This document shows, in pieces, positions 9,932 through 24,900 of a stretch of 64,000 nt of DNA (the first letter of the stretch is position 1; each line of letters starts with the position of its first letter). The stretch is from contig NC_085049.1 in assembly GCF_963662255.1 (NCBI RefSeq), positions 66,411,479-66,475,478 on the forward strand, in the 5' to 3' direction. The stretch is from Cinclus cinclus. Lineage: Eukaryota > Chordata > Aves > Passeriformes > Cinclidae. A model generated the notes under the pieces. The model was not told the origin of the DNA, made no database searches, and saw nothing but the letters and a program-made list of their open reading frames with translations. The translations under genes were made by a program, and so were the position numbers.

Positions 9932-12900
9932 ATGGACGCGCTGAGCCGGGCCGGGCCATCGCGCCGCCGCGCCGCCGTCGCCTCCCCCCTGCCCTGGGGC
10001 CGCTTCGCCGCCTGGATCGACTGCGTGTGTGTGGTGACCTTCGACCTGGAGCTGGGACAGGCCATGGAGGTGCGCGACAGCCGCCCGGGGATGCGCACAG
10101 CCCGTCAGGGACGGCGTGGGGGGGGAGTGACACGGGGGTCAGGGATCGGGGACGGACGCGAGGGGGATCGGGACTGGGGAGGTGAAAAGGGTGAATCAGG
10201 GTTGGGGGTGTGGATCGGGGATGGAGAGAGGGAATCGGGAATAGAGAGGTGAAAAGGGGAGTCAGGGACTGGGGGTGTGGAGGGATCAGGGATGGGGAGA
10301 GAGGGAGGCAGGAATGGTGGAGTAGAAAAGGGAATGAAGGATGGGGACGGGGTGGATTAGGAATGGATTGTGGGAAAATCGGGATTAGGAATGGACGGTG
10401 TGAAAAGTGGGATCAGGTTTGGGGGTGTGTGAAAGGGGGGATCTGGGTTGGAAAGGAGCATCAGGAGGGGATGGGGATCCGAGCAGGGATTTGGGGTGAG
10501 GGGGATCTCTGTGGGGTGGGTGGGACAGGGGAGCATCCAAGAAACCTTTATAGATCCTCTTTGTGGAATAAAACCTGCCCAGGGTGACACGTCCCGTGGA
10601 GCCAGGCTGGGAGAGCTGAGGGTGCTCACCTGGAGAGGAGAAGGATCCAGGGAGAGCTCAGAGCCCCTGCCAGGGCCTGAAGGGGCTCCAGGAGAGCTGC
10701 AGAGGGACTGGGGACAAGGCCTGGAGGGACAGGACACAGGGAATGGCTTCCACTGCCAGAGGGCAAGGATGGATGGGATTTTGGGCTGAAATTGCCAGAG
10801 CAGCTGTGGCTGCCCCTGGATCCCTGTCAGTGCCCAAGGCCAGGCTGGACATTGGGGCTGGGAGCATCTGGGACAGTGGGAGGTGTCCCTGCCATGGCAG
10901 GGGTGGCACTGGAGGGGGTCTGGGGTCCCTTCCCACTCAAACCATTCCAGGATTCCGAAGACAGAAATGCCCAGCAGCCAGGGCAGGGAGGTGTCCAGGC
11001 AGGATTCCCAGGGAAGGGAAGTTCCGTGGCTGGGTTGGAGCAGAGCTGAGCCCCTTGTGGGACCAGAGGGGGTGGAATTGGGATGGGAAGGACTGGACAG
11101 TTGTTCCCAGTTCTCTGGAATATCCCAGAATATCATCCTGAAGGATGATTTGGGGGGAGTTGGGTTCCTCAGGGGCTGCTCGGTGCTCTGAGGACAGGCA
11201 GCAGGGAAGGGTGGATTTCGCTCAGCCTTCTTATTTCTGATGTGATTGTGGGAGTCTCTCCTTCCTCTGCCTGATTTGGGGAGAGTGCTCTGGTTTGTAG
11301 AGGACTGAACCTTCCCAGTTTTAAAAAATGGAGCTTCCAAAGGAAATGGGAAGCAGGAGGGACCAACTCCACCTTGTTGCTGCTCCCTTGCCTTGAGTAC
11401 TTGATTGTTTCTTCCCCCTGAGCCTGAAAATGAATTAAAAAATCTCCTCCAGACCTGAACTTCACCTGTTTGGTCATTTTTCCTGCAAAAGTAGGCCTCG
11501 AATACTCCAAGAAAGGGAGGAATGCTGAGATAATAATTAGCATGGCGAATTCAGTGCTTTGTAGCTGTGTTTTGATGTGTGAAGGTAGGTTCTCACCTGT
11601 CTGGCTTTGTGACAAGGGACCTTTGTGCATGAGGGATACAGGAATGTTGTTTGTTCATCCCTGGAAAGGAATTTTCCTTCTTTTTCTTCCTTCTCTCCCT
11701 TTGCTTTTGTCAGTAGGAAAATGTTCCTTAAGTGGCAAAAATGACTTAGGAGAACTGGGAACATCTCAGTGGGGATGACACATCCCCACTGTCCCCGTTC
11801 CTTTGGAAAAGCATTGTGGATTTCTGTTCCAGAGGGAAGAGAAGGAGCAGGGATGAGCCATGGGGAGGGAAGCCAGGAAGAGGAAGAGCTGTGGGGGCTT
11901 GGGGGGCTCTGGGGGTACCAATTTAGGGAGTCTGGGGTACAGACTCAGGGGTCTCTGTGGGTACAAACCCGGAGGGTCTCTGAAATTCTGCTCTGAGAGA
12001 TTCAGAAATTCCAAAGAATTCTGAGAAAGATGCCAAAGGTTCTGGAATTCAGCGATTCCCACTCTGCTTCCACAGCCAGTGGAGAAGCTGTTGGAGAGCA
12101 GAACCCAAATCAAGGCAGGAATGAAATGGAATTCCTGTTTCTGGCCCCTCCATCTTCAAATAATCAAATAAACACTTCAGGATGTGATTGGAGCCCTTTT
12201 GGACTGCTCTAGAGACATCCAGGGACTTCTACACATCTTAAGCTCCTTTTAATTTGCCTTTTTTTTTTGGCTTTCAAAAACTTGTAGTGACTTGGATTCC
12301 TTATGGGTTGGATTTGAGGTTTTGAATTTTTGGATATTTGGTGATTTCCCTGCACCCCAAACATAGAGAAACATCAGAGTTAAAGTGAAGAGGAAGCAGG
12401 GATGAGGAATCCCAGAGGGACTAAGGTTGGAAAAGACCTCTGAGATCATCAATTCCAACCCTGGAGGTTAAAGTCTGGTTTTTCAACCATTCTCTTGCAG
12501 AAAGCCACCCCCCCCCCCCCCCCACCCCCAAAATACAGCATGAGAAGCAGAAGCCTTGTCTCAGTTCCTGCTCTGAGTTAGGCAGCAGATGTTGAGGAAA
12601 ACACAACTCCTGGGATTCACAGGTTCCTGATAGATCAGGATCTCCAGGGCTTCCACTCCTGGCCTGGCTGTGATTCCTTGGGAATTAACGGGATGAATGT
12701 TTTGGTGGGGATTAATTAGTCCCAACCACAGGGAAGTGTTGGGGTCCTGATACAGAACAGGGGGACCAGGGAAGTGATGCCCTGGGACAATCCCAATCCC
12801 TTCCTACTGCAGCATCCCAGCATTCCCTCTCCATACTGCGTCCCTGGAGCTGCTCTGGGATCATTTTGCCTCAGGATTTTATAGCTTTTCTCTCTCAGCT

Positions 12901-15900
12901 GAGCTCTCAGTGAGGGCTCATCAGCATTGCTGTTTAATTGGGAATTTGGCCGGCTTGGCTGGAGCACCACCCTTGCCAAGGGATCCAAGGGAATTGTCAG
13001 AGCTGGGTGAACTTCCAGCCCTTGGCACGGGGCCACCTGGGCTATTTATAGCCTGGAGAGGAGAGTCAGGCCCTGGTTTGAGCTTCTGGCAGGAGCAGCA
13101 GCTGCCTCTGGAGCAGAACTGAGATCGGAGCTGTCTGGATCCTTTCTGCTCCGCTTCAATTCCTGCACATCCCAGGCAGCAGAGGCTCTGTGGGATCCTT
13201 CTCCTGAGGACCCTGCCCCTGTGCCCAGGTGAGACCCCACCTGCAGAGCTGCCCAAGCCCTGGGGACACAGCAACAGCACCTGGAGCTGCTGGAGAGACC
13301 AGGGGAGGCCCTGGAGCTGCTCCACGGCTGTAGCCCCTCAGTGCCCCAGGGATCCAGGCTGGGAGAGCTGGAGGGGGGGCTCACCTGGAGAGAAGGATCC
13401 AGGGATTGCTCAGAGCTCCTGCCAGGGCCTGAAGGGGCTCCAGGAGAGCTGCAGACGGTCTGGGGACAAGGCCTGGAGGGACAGGACACAAGGAATGGCT
13501 TCCCACTGCCAGAGGGCAGGGATGGATGGGATCTTGGGAATTAGGAATTAGGCTCTGAGGTCCCTTCTCACCCAGCCATCCCAGGATTCCCTGACTCTGT
13601 GCCTGCCGGGGGCTCCATGGATTATGAGAAGCACAGAGTCAGACTGGAGAAGTCCTGCAAGGCTGTCAAGTCCGACACTGATGGAATTCCTCCCTCCTGG
13701 ACTATTGAACACTCCCCGTGCTGCTCTCTCACCCCTCACCACCCGCCACAACCACCTGCTCTTTTCCACCTCCATTTCCACCCTGTCCCTCCTGTGTATC
13801 CTGTCCTGCTCCTGTCAGAACAGATGTTTGCACATCTGGAATGCTCCCAGAGGATTTGGGGCTCTTTATTCACTCGGCCATCAGCTCTCAAGATTAAATC
13901 TCAGCCAGGAGCCTTTGGGTCTGCCCCCAAATCCAAATAAAACTGGGTTCAGTGCCAGGCCCAGAGTTTAAATCCTGCCAGGTGCTTTGCTGTGGGATCT
14001 GTTGGGATTGGGAGGAGCAGTTGTGTGTGGAGCTGTGGGCACAGGGGTGACAGGTTCAGAGTTTAAATCCTGCCAGGTTCTTTGCTGTGGGATCTGTTGG
14101 GATTGGGAGGAGCAGTTGTGTGTGGAGCTGTGGGCACAGGAGTGACAGGCTCTGCTCTCTCCACAGCTGGTGTACCCCCACGACTTCAGGCTCACTGAGA
14201 AGGAGGTAACCACCCTTCCTGCATTCCTGCTTTTCACTCATTCATTTCCTTTTCATTCACCATTCCTGCATTCCTGCTTTTCCCTCCTTTCCCTCTCAGC
14301 TGGGTCTCACTGGGTGTTGGTTCTTTTGCAGAAAACGAGCATCTGCTACCTGTCCTTCCCAGACTCCTACTCAGGTGGGTGACTCTGGGAGTGACAGAGT
14401 TGTCCCTGGTGGAAGGATGATCCTTGGGGTGCAGCAGGCCTGAGTGGGCTGTAGGGAGCACCCTGGGGCTGAGCCAGTGCCTCCCTGTGTTGGGTGGGAG
14501 CCTGTGCTCCAAGGAAATTCCCGTTGTAGCCAGGAGGGTGAATCCCTGGGGTGGCAGCTGTCACATTCCTGTGTTTGGGAGCAGGAGCTGGGGAGAGGAC
14601 ACTTGCAGCAGAAATGTCCCCAAATCTGTGTTTATACATTGCACAGGGACAACAAGAAATAAATCTGCTCATCCAGCCAGGCCCTGGAGCTTTAAGGGTT
14701 AGATTTCTGCACTTGCAGGGAATCCTGGAATGGTTTGGGTGGGAAGGGACTCCAAAGTCCCTCCAGTGCCACCCCTGCCATGGCAGGGACACCTCCCACT
14801 GTCCCAGATGCTCCCAGCCCTGATGTCCAGCCTGGCCTTGGGCACTGCCAGGGATCCAGGGGCAGCCGCAGTTGCTCTGGGCATGCTGTGCCAGGGCCTT
14901 CCCACCCTCACAGGGAAAAACTTTTCCCTAGAGTTCCCTTTTCCTTCCCACTTTGCTTCCTTTTCCCTCCTTTTTTCCTTTCCCTCTCCCCTCCCTGTCA
15001 GATTTCTCTGCTTTGCCTTCTCCCCTCTGTCCCTCCCCATTCTCCTGCTGCATTCCCTGTTGCTCCGTCCCATCCCATGGAGCCATTCTCAGCTCTCTGT
15101 CTGCGTGTCCTGTGCTGTCTGTCCCAGGTGGCCTCGGGGACACCCAGTTCACCTTTCGGCTGCGCCAGGCTGGGGGGTCCCGCAGTTCCCTGTTCCAGGA
15201 TGATGGCAGGTACAACCGGGAGGCCCCGCTGACACTGCAGGTGGGTCCTGCCCGAGGGGTCCCTGGATTTGGGGTCCCTATGGGAAATCCTCCTTTCCTT
15301 CAGCCCTGGGAATAGTGAGACAAGAAGGATTCGGCACAGAGATTTCCTCCTGTGCTCACAGGGAACTGCTGGCAGAGGGAATGGGATCAAAGATGGGTCT
15401 GGATCAGGGGGAGAAGGAACTGAATTGAGTCAGGGGCACACCAGGCTACTATTCTGGGAGGTGGAGCAGAATTAGGGAGACCCCAGCTTCACTGGGAGAG
15501 GGAACTGAATCCAGGAGACCCCAGTTATTTTGGGAGAGGGAACTGAATCAGGGGGATCCTGGCAGTGCTGGGAGAGAGAACTAAAGCAGGGACACCTCCC
15601 ACTGTCCCAGGTGCTCCCAGCCCCAATGTCCAGCCTGGCCTTGGGCACTGACAGGGATCCGGGGCAGCCACAGCTGCTCTGGCAATTGCAACCCAGCCAG
15701 GAATTCCAAATTTCCAAGATCCCATCCATCCCTGCCTTCTGGCAGTGGAAGCTATTCCCTGTGTCCTGTCCCTCCATGCCTTGTCCCCAGTCCCTCTGCA
15801 GCTCTCCTGGAGCCCCTTCAGGCCCTGGCAGGGGCTTCTGAGCTCTCCCTGGATCCTTCCCTTCTCCAGGAGAGCATTCCCAGCTCTCCCAGCCTGGCAC

Positions 15901-18900
15901 CAGTCATGTCTCCCCCTGTGTCCCCATGGAAAGCTCTCTTGGAGGGCTGGGATGGATGCTGGGATGTGTCAGAGCAGGGGGGTGGCTCAGAAGGGGTTGG
16001 TGACACTGGATCTGAGCTGTCCCTCACTGTTCCTCTGTCCCTGTCCCTGCAGCGAGAGGCCGCTCACTATTTCGGGTACGTGTACTTCCGGCAGGTCAAG
16101 GACAGCTCCATGAGGAGGGGCTACTTCCAGAAGGTCAGTGCTGAGTCCAGAATCCCAAAATCCCTGGGGTTGGAAAAGCCCTCCTAGCCCATCCTGCCCA
16201 ATCGCTGCCTGACCCCCAACTTGTCCCCAGCCCAGAGCACTGAGTGCCACCTCCAGGAATTCCCTGGATACCTCCAGGGATGGGCACTCCAAACCTCCCT
16301 GGGCAGCTCCAATCCCTGACCACCCTTTCCACGGAGAAATTCCTGCTGATGTCCACCCTGCCCCTCCCCTGGCCTAGCCTGAGGCCGTTCCTTCTGCTCA
16401 TGTGTGGACTTCTCAGTCCCAGCAGTGTCCTGAGCTCTGTGCCCTCCACCTCCAGGAGTTCTTTTCAGACTCTTGCTGGTGCAGAAATCAGTTTTTCCAT
16501 CCCCACTAAACCAGTGAGTTTTCCACTGGAACAGTGGGATTGCTCAAGGAAGGAATTGTCACGTTTGGATGAGTTTCGAATTTAAATGGACAAATTTGGG
16601 GTTGGACAGGAGGTGTTTAAATGACTCTTGCATTCCTAATTAATGCACTCATTAGTGGTTAGAGGAAGAGGAGAATCGGTTCAACAATGAAGCCCCCAGT
16701 GGGTCTGGGTTGGGACAAAGAACAGGGTCTGGGTTGTAAAAAACAGGGATTGATTTCACAAGGAAGCCCATTTAGAACAAAAAAGGCCTTGCTGGACACG
16801 ATAGGTTATTCCAAGTTCCTTTGTCCTTCCCCAGCAGTCCTTGACTTTATCTGCCCAGTTTCCATTTCAGGAGTCGCTCCTCAGTGCTTTTCCACCTGAA
16901 ATGGTTTTTGGGAACTTTGAACCCACCAGCAATTGATTTTCATTCCCTCTCCAGCTGCTCTTTTGCTTCCATCCCTTTGCTCTCCCAAATCCGGGCTCAC
17001 GGGCAGGTGGGCAGCAAGAATTCCACCAAAGTGCTGCTTGGGAGCTGCTCCATGGATTTTGTTGTGGGCTTATTGTTACCACAGTTAATTTCTGTTTTGA
17101 ATGAGGCAAAGAGATGGGATTTCTAGTTGCTTTAGAAAGTGTAGTTTATTTTTTTTTATCTTTCATAGAAAACCTGAGTTCTTGTTGTAGGTGTTCAGAG
17201 CATGGCTAGAAGTCCCAAGAGTTCTGATTACAAGGTCTTTTAAGGATTTATTAACCCATAAAACACTGCCGACAAAGATATTTATGTTATTAGACTAATA
17301 CTAAGAAACTGTGTCTAATTATAGTGTGACCTTTCTCAGCCAATCCTGTTCTGACACACACACATACGTATTCTAAGACTTTTGTCACCTTTACAATTAC
17401 TTATTATTTTTTCTATATCTTAAACTCTATAGCTAAAGTTTTCTCTACTGAACATGTTTCTGCTTTAAGCTTTAAATTTACATTCTTGTTTCTAGCACCT
17501 AAGCTTGGAAGCTTTTCCAAGGCCTCAGGTCAAATCCTGTGTTTTTTTCTAGGCTTTGATTTACAGGCCCAGTGTTCTGAGAATTCCTTGCATTTTGAAT
17601 TCCAGCATTTTGGGTTAGGTTTTTTAAGTTCATCCGTCTCTGAGCAGTACAGAAATATGCAGTGCTGGGGTCAGGGGGGGTCTTGATCCCAAATGTGCCA
17701 TTCCCAGTCTCTGGTGCTCGTGTCCCGCCTTCCCTACGTGAACCTGTTCCAGTACCTGCTGCAGCTGATTGCTCCGGAGTACTTCGACAAGCTGGAGCCC
17801 TGCCTGGAGGCAGGTGAGCTGGGGACAGAGATTCCAGCCTGGGATAGCAGGGCTGGATCAGGAGCTTCCTGAAAAACAGCTCCAAAGGGCTCCGTTCTGG
17901 AGCAAATTCCAGCAGGGAAGAGCTCAGTCCTGCGTGTCCAAGTGGATAGGTGTGAAGGAGGGAGGGGATGGGGATGTCAGTCTGGATGCAGGGCGTTCCC
18001 AAGGAGCGCGGGGGCCTCCCAGTGAATGCAGGGTATTCCCAAGGAGTGCAGGGTTTTCCCTGGGAATTTGGGGTATTCCCAAGGAGTACAGGGTGTTCCC
18101 AAGGAGTGCAGGGTATTTCCAAAGACAGGAATCTGCTGCTCTTCCATCAGGCCTTTCTTGCCTGGGTCATTTCATCCTGATTTATCAGCTCTGGTTTTGC
18201 CACAAGCGAGGGGTATGTGTGAGCTGGGAGCAGGGAATAATTCCCTTTCAGAATCCTGGGATTAGGTGGATTTGAGCTGGATTTTCCCTCGGGTGAAACT
18301 CTTCCCTTCCCTGTGTCCCTCAGTGTGCAATGAGATCGACCAGTGGCCACCTCCAGTGCCCGGCCAGACCTTGAACCTGCCTGTGATGGGAGTTGTCATC
18401 CAGGTACCTGGGCTGTGCCAGCAGAAATCATGTATTCCATGGTCCTGGCTGTGAAATCCCTGTTCACCCCACATTCCCCACAGCCTTTCCAGTTGGAATT
18501 GGTGGCTGGAGAAGTTTCTCCGCTGCCGATCCAGTCCCAATGTGCTCCCTGCTCTCTCTGCCCTGCAGGTGAGGATTCCATCCCGGGTGGACAAGCCAGG
18601 CTCCAGCCCAGTGAAGCAGTGCAACCAGGAGGTGAGAGGGGCTGGCTCCGAGGGAGGAATCCTGCTGAATCCTGCTGGTTACCCTTTGGCCTGGGATCAG
18701 GGTGGTCTCAGCAGTTCCACTCCAGGCTCTGCTGCCTGCAGCCACACAGGGCTCTGCACCCAGTCCTGGTGCTTTACTCCCTGCTCCCTTTGCTTTTCAT
18801 GGGAATTCAGGCCCTGCTGGGCCTCCTGCCTTCACCCTTGAGTTGTTTTGAGTTTGCCTCAGTGTTTCGGTTCAGCTCTGGTTTGGATTCCTTCCCCTTT

Positions 18901-21900
18901 GCCCTTTCTCTGCTGTGATTAACACTGGTTTGGTGCTACATCTCTAACCCTGCTAACACTCTCCCTCCAGAGGAAACCCTGGAAAATAAAGGTTCAGACA
19001 GGGGCAGCCTTTCCCATCTGGAAAAGAAGGGAATCCTCCTCAGTTTGTAGGCACAGAAGTTAATTAGGGGTGGAGCGCTGCCCCCATCCCTGCTCCTCCA
19101 CACTCCTCAGACTGTGAGCCTCGTTCCCCGTGTCCCCTGTGCTGGTTGGTCAGTTCAGGTGCAATTCAGCCAGGCTGCTCCCATTTCCTCACAGTTCACT
19201 AACAGCTACTAACAGCCTTTTCTCCCTTCCTCATCCAGAACCTGTTACCAGCCCCCCTGGTTCTCCCCAGTGTTTATGAGCTGGATCTGTTCAGGTGAGA
19301 GGCTCCTGCCATCCCTCTCCCCTCCACCTGCCACCCTCTCCCTGCTGGGAGCAGGGATGGTGCAGAATCTAACACTGCTGCATTCCAGGGACTCCTTTGA
19401 CATTCTGGGCAGGCTTTGAGCTGAGGCTTGTGCCCTACACAACCCCGGGGCAGGGGAGGGGCTCCTGCCCAAAGCTGCCATGGGAGTGTCCCAGGCAGAT
19501 CCAGCACTGGAAGTGCCATTCCCATTAATCTGGGGTGTCCTGCTCTCTCAGACACACTGAAAGCAGCAGTTGTCCATGGGAACCTCCTCAGGTTTAACAA
19601 GGTGATTCACCCAGGTCAGGGCAGCCCCAGGGATCGATCCAGGCTGGCATGAGCAGCTGGAGCAGCCCTGGCAGAAGAATTTGGGGGTGCTGGGGGTGAG
19701 AGTTGGACCTGACCCAGCCCAGACACCTCCCAGTGCTGGGCCGAGCCCAGTGGGCAGCAGGGGAGGGGGGATCCTGCCCCTGTACCCAGGTGAGACCCCA
19801 CCTGCAGAGCTGTCCCAGCCCTGGGGACACAACAGCAGCAGAACCTGGAGCTGCTGGAGAGTCCAGAGGAGGCCCCAAAGTGGCAGGGGTGGCACTGGAT
19901 GGGTTTTGAGGTCCCTTCCCACCCAAACCACTCCATGATTCTCTGATCACAGATTGCTTGACTTTGCTTAGAGCATTTCCTTTGAACCTGTATGAAACAA
20001 CTGGGTGGTGAAGACACCTAAATTCCCCTGTGCAATGCTGGAAGTCCACCCTAGATCTCAAATTCCTGGATGGGAGCACACCTGGGAGGGCTTTCAGGCC
20101 ACAGCTGTGTCTGGTCCATCCTGAACTGACCCTGGGCCCTTGGCCTGTTGTCATTCCCATTGTCCAGGTGCTTCCAGCCAGTGCTGATCCACATCCAGAT
20201 GCTATGGGAGCTGATGCTGCTGGGGGAGCCCATGGTGGTGATGGCACCATCCCCAAGCATGTCCTCAGAGATGGTGCTTGCCCTCACCAGGTAAAACCCA
20301 CAGGGTAAGGGACTGGGGGCTGTGACAGCAAATCTGTCAGCTTTTCCCTCCCACGTGCACTCTGTGCTGCTCACCTGGGCTGGGTTTGGTTTGCTCCTGG
20401 AAACTTTGCCAGACAAACTGCAAATCCTCCACACTCATTTCCCAGCAAGGACACAGGAGTACAGAGGAGACTCATCTGCTGGTTCCAGCCCTGAAGAATG
20501 TTCTCCCCCAGCTCAGAGCACTGCCTTAGCACAAAACCCCAAATTCCTGCTGCTTCCCCGGGGGGCGGGCAGCCAGACCAAGTGCCAGGTGCTGCCCTGG
20601 GGACACCCCTAGTCCCTGGAACGCTCCAGGCTGGGGCAGAGGAGCTGCAGAGCTGGGAAAGGCCCTGTGGGTGCTGCGCCAGCAGCTGGACCCAAGCCCA
20701 AGGGGGTAGGAGGCCGATGGCCCCTGGGTTGTGGCAGCCTCAGGGTGGGCACAGCTCCAGGGCAGAGATTGTCCCCTGTGCTGGCCCTGGGTGACCATGC
20801 CATGCCCAGAATGCCCATGCCAGGGTGCCCATGCCATACCCAGGGCGCCTCTGCCGTACCCAGAGTCCCCTGCCGTGCCCAGTGCCCGTGCCATCCCCGG
20901 GTGACCATGCCTGTCCCTGCAGCTGCCTGGCCCCTCTGCGGTACTGCTGTGATTTCCGGCCGTACTTCACCATCCACGACAGCGAGTTCAAGGAGTACAC
21001 CACACGTACCCAGGCCCCGTGAGTGCCCCCCTGTGCCCTGGCACCACCCCCAGGGACACCCAGGGCCACCAGCGCTCAGGCTGTCCCTGTCCTTGCAGGC
21101 CCAACATCGTCGTGGGTGTCACCAACCCCTTCTTCATCAAAACCCTGCAGCACTGGCCACACATCCTGCGGGTGGGCGAGCTCCGTATGGCAGGTGAGCT
21201 CAGGGTGCCAGGTGAGCTCAGGAGCTGCCCTGGAGCTTCCAGAAGAGGAAAAGCCCTTCCTGGGCAGGAAATTGAGAGAGGTGGAAAGAGAGAAATCTCC
21301 TGTCCTTTATTGAGCACTGTGTTAATTGGGAAGCCAAGGAAACCCTGGGCATGAGGAGCTGTTTTTTTGTACATCCTCATCCCAGAATTTCAGCAGGGAA
21401 GGGAGCTGGGATGTCTCTGAGGGTGGACAAGGGCAGGGCTGGGTGTCCCCAGGGGCAGAGTCCCAGCAGGAAGGGACGGAGCCTGAATTGTCCCCGCTGT
21501 GTGTCACAGGGGACCTGCCCAAGCAGGTGAAGGTGAAGAAACTGGCCAAGCTGAAAACCCTGGACACCAAACCAGGTAGGTCCAGTGCTCAGGTATCCTC
21601 CAGAACTGACCCTTCCATCAGGGCATTTCTCAGCAGGGAGCTGTGTCCCCTTTCTAACTCCTGGTTTTTCCTGATGCTGTGTTTTTGTAGGAATCTACAC
21701 TTCCTATAAAACATTCCTTCACAAAGACAAAACCCTGATTAAAAGGCTACTAAAGGTATGCACCTCCCACTCTGTTCCAGGTGGGAAAACTGCCAGGAGC
21801 TTGGCTTGAGCACACAGAACTCTCCAAAGGAGCAGAATTTATACTTTGGGATCTTTTAATCCATAATGGGACACGTTCATCGTGCCAGGTTCAGGATTTT

Positions 21901-24900
21901 CCAATTCATATTAAGGATTAAATCCTGGTGCTAACAATAAACTGGGTGGGAAGAATTGATATCAAAAGAAGAGCCTGAAAAAAAACCCCACCTGATTTTG
22001 TGTAGTGGAACTTGAAATTTTAATGTATTTGAGTAGAGGGGGGAGTCTGTGCTTTGGGATCTGGGTTTGGGGATTTGGATTTGGGGATCTGGATTTTGAA
22101 GCTTCATTTTTGGGGGATCTGGATTTGGGGGAATCTGGATTTAGTAGTTTGGATTTGGGGGTGTGGATTTGGGGGGATGTGGATTTTGGTTTTTGGATTT
22201 GGGGGATCTGGATTTTGGGCAGCACTTCAGGCTCCCTTGGCTGCAGATGCGCTGCAGATTGTGTGTGACACCGAGGGACACCTGGGTGACCCAAGCTTTG
22301 CCATGGGTGACACCAGGTGATCGTGTGTGCCCGCAGGGCATCCAGCGGAAGCGCCCCTCGGAGGTGCAGAGTGCTCTGCTGAGGAGGCACCTCCTGGAGC
22401 TCACCCAGAGCTTCATCATCCCTCTGGTGAGTGCCAGGGACATTTCCAGGGGCAGGGAATCCCAGAATGGTTGGGTTAGAAGGACCTTTAAACCCATGGA
22501 GTGCCACCTCTGCCATGGCAGGGACACCTCCCACTGTCCCAGGTGCTCCCAGCCCCAGTGTCGAGCCTGGCCTTGGGCACTGCCAGGGATGTTGCTCTGG
22601 GCACCACAAGAGACTCCTCAACTCTAAGTTATGGTTTTTATTTTTATCTTTTCTTGTTTTAGGAGCATTACATGGCCAGCCTGATGCCTCTGCAGAGGGC
22701 CATCACTCCGTGGAAGGTAAAATGTACTTCCAGTCCTCCTTCCCTTTGGGATTGGGAGTGGTTACAGGTGCTGGGCACACTCCTGGGAACCTCCCGTCTT
22801 GAAGGAATGGGGTTTTACTTTTTTAAAAACTCATTAAAAAGTTGAAAGAAGTCTTGGGACAGATATTCCTGGTTTTGCCAGGAGCTGAATTACTGGGAAT
22901 TTCATGTAATAAAAACAACCTTGGAGTGTTTTTATCCTCATGCCTTGAGCACCTTTTCCACTGAAAGTGCAGCCCTGGTTTCATTTTGGGTTCTCTGATG
23001 TGGATTTCTGTCAGCTAACATGGATCTCCCCGTGCAGAATCCCCCCCAGATCCGCCCATTCTGCCAGGAGGATTTCATGAAGAGCCTGGAGCATGCTGGA
23101 CCCCAGCTCACCTGTGTGCTCAAGGGGGACTGGCTGGGGCTGTACAGGTGAGACCTGCAGGGAATGCTGATCCCACCCCCAGCTGGGACTGCAGTAAACC
23201 CTGAATCAGCACTGGGAGCCAGTGAGAGCTGTGGGACATGCAGGACTCAGCCACGGATTAACTCAGGAATAGTAAATCCAGGGTGAATCCAGCACTGGGG
23301 TTCGTGTGTTTAAAACAAGTAGAGATCCTGCAGGGTTCTCCTGGATAATTGGTTCTGAATGGATGGAGAGTACACTTAGTGCAATAGGAGTGGGAAAAAT
23401 CCAGAAGCTGGATAGACAAGGAAGGAAAATGGGAAATGCACAGAGATGGAGAACTAAAAAATCCCAGAAAGTGATCAGAAAGAGTAATTATAGAATTATG
23501 GAATGGGTAGGTGGACAGGGACCTCAAAACTGCTCCAGACCCACCCCTGCCATGGCAGGGACACCTCACACTGTCCCAGGTGCTCCCAGCCCCAATGTCC
23601 AGCCTGGCCTTGGGCAGTGACAGGGATCCAGGGGCAGCCACAGCTGCTCTGGGAATGTGTGCCCATGTCCTGGTGTGTCCCCGAGCCAGCCCTGGGTCCC
23701 CCTGACCCCTTCCCAGGGGAGCTGTGGGGCACAGGGTGGGGTTGGATGTGATCATCCCTGTGGGTCCCTCCCAGCTGTGGGACCCTACAGTTCCACTCTT
23801 CCTGACCCCTCTCCACAGGCGATTCTTCAAATCCCCCAATTTCGATGGCTGGTTCCGGCAGCGGCACCGTGAGATGAGCCAGAAGCTCGAGGCCCTGCAC
23901 CTGGAGGCCATCTGTGAGGCGGTGGGTGACAGGGACAGGGCTGGGACAGAAACAGGGATAGGGACATGTCCAGGGCTGGGACAGGGACAGTGCCACCGAT
24001 CTCTTGACACCCATATGCCGTCCCTCTGGCCCTTCCCAAGTCAGGCTGGAAGCACCAAAGGCTTTCAGTTTATTTTATCCCAAGTACCAGAAGAAATCAG
24101 AGGATAGAGGGATGCAGGGAGAGGTCAGAGCTCCTGCCAGGGCCTGAAGGGGCTCCAGGAGAGCTGCAGAGGGACTGGGGACAAGGCATGGAGGGACAGG
24201 ACACAAGGAATGGCTTCCCACTACCAGAGGGCAGGGATGGATGGGATCTTGGGAATTGGGAATTCCTGGCTGGGCTGGAATTGCCAGAGCAGCTGTGGCT
24301 GCCCCTGGATCCCTGTCAGTGCCCAAGGCCAGGCTGGACATTGGGGCTGGGAGCACCTGGGATAGTGGGAGGTGTCCCTGCCATGGCAGTTGTGGCACTG
24401 GAGGGGCTGTGTCACTGTTTCAGAAATGAGGATGAGGAACCCCCTCATCACCTTTCCTTCAGGCTTTCCTTAGGGAATCCCTTGGGAAGTGTCCCTGAGG
24501 GGAGCCACTCTCTCCTTAGGACATTGGGGCCTGGATGAAGGACAAATCCGAGGTGGAGATTGTGGACCTCGTGCTGAAGCTTCGGGAGAAGCTGGTGAGT
24601 CCCTGCCTCTGCCTGCACTCCATCCTCTCTCTGGGTGGAGAGACATCCGGGGCATGGGTCACACCTGTGCCTTGGAAAACCTCCCAGCTCTCCCTGCCTG
24701 AAGGGCTGCAAAACTCAGGCAAATACTGTGTTTATGTGAAATCCCTGGAGCTGGGAGGATTCAGAGACGTTCTTCCCGAGGCTCAGGCACCATTTTCTGC
24801 CTGTTTTTGTCCTGAACTGCAGGGGAAGGCCTTTGGAATGTGTGAATTCCCATTTCTCCACAGGTGAGGGCTCGCTGCCAGCACCTGCCCGTGAAAGAGG

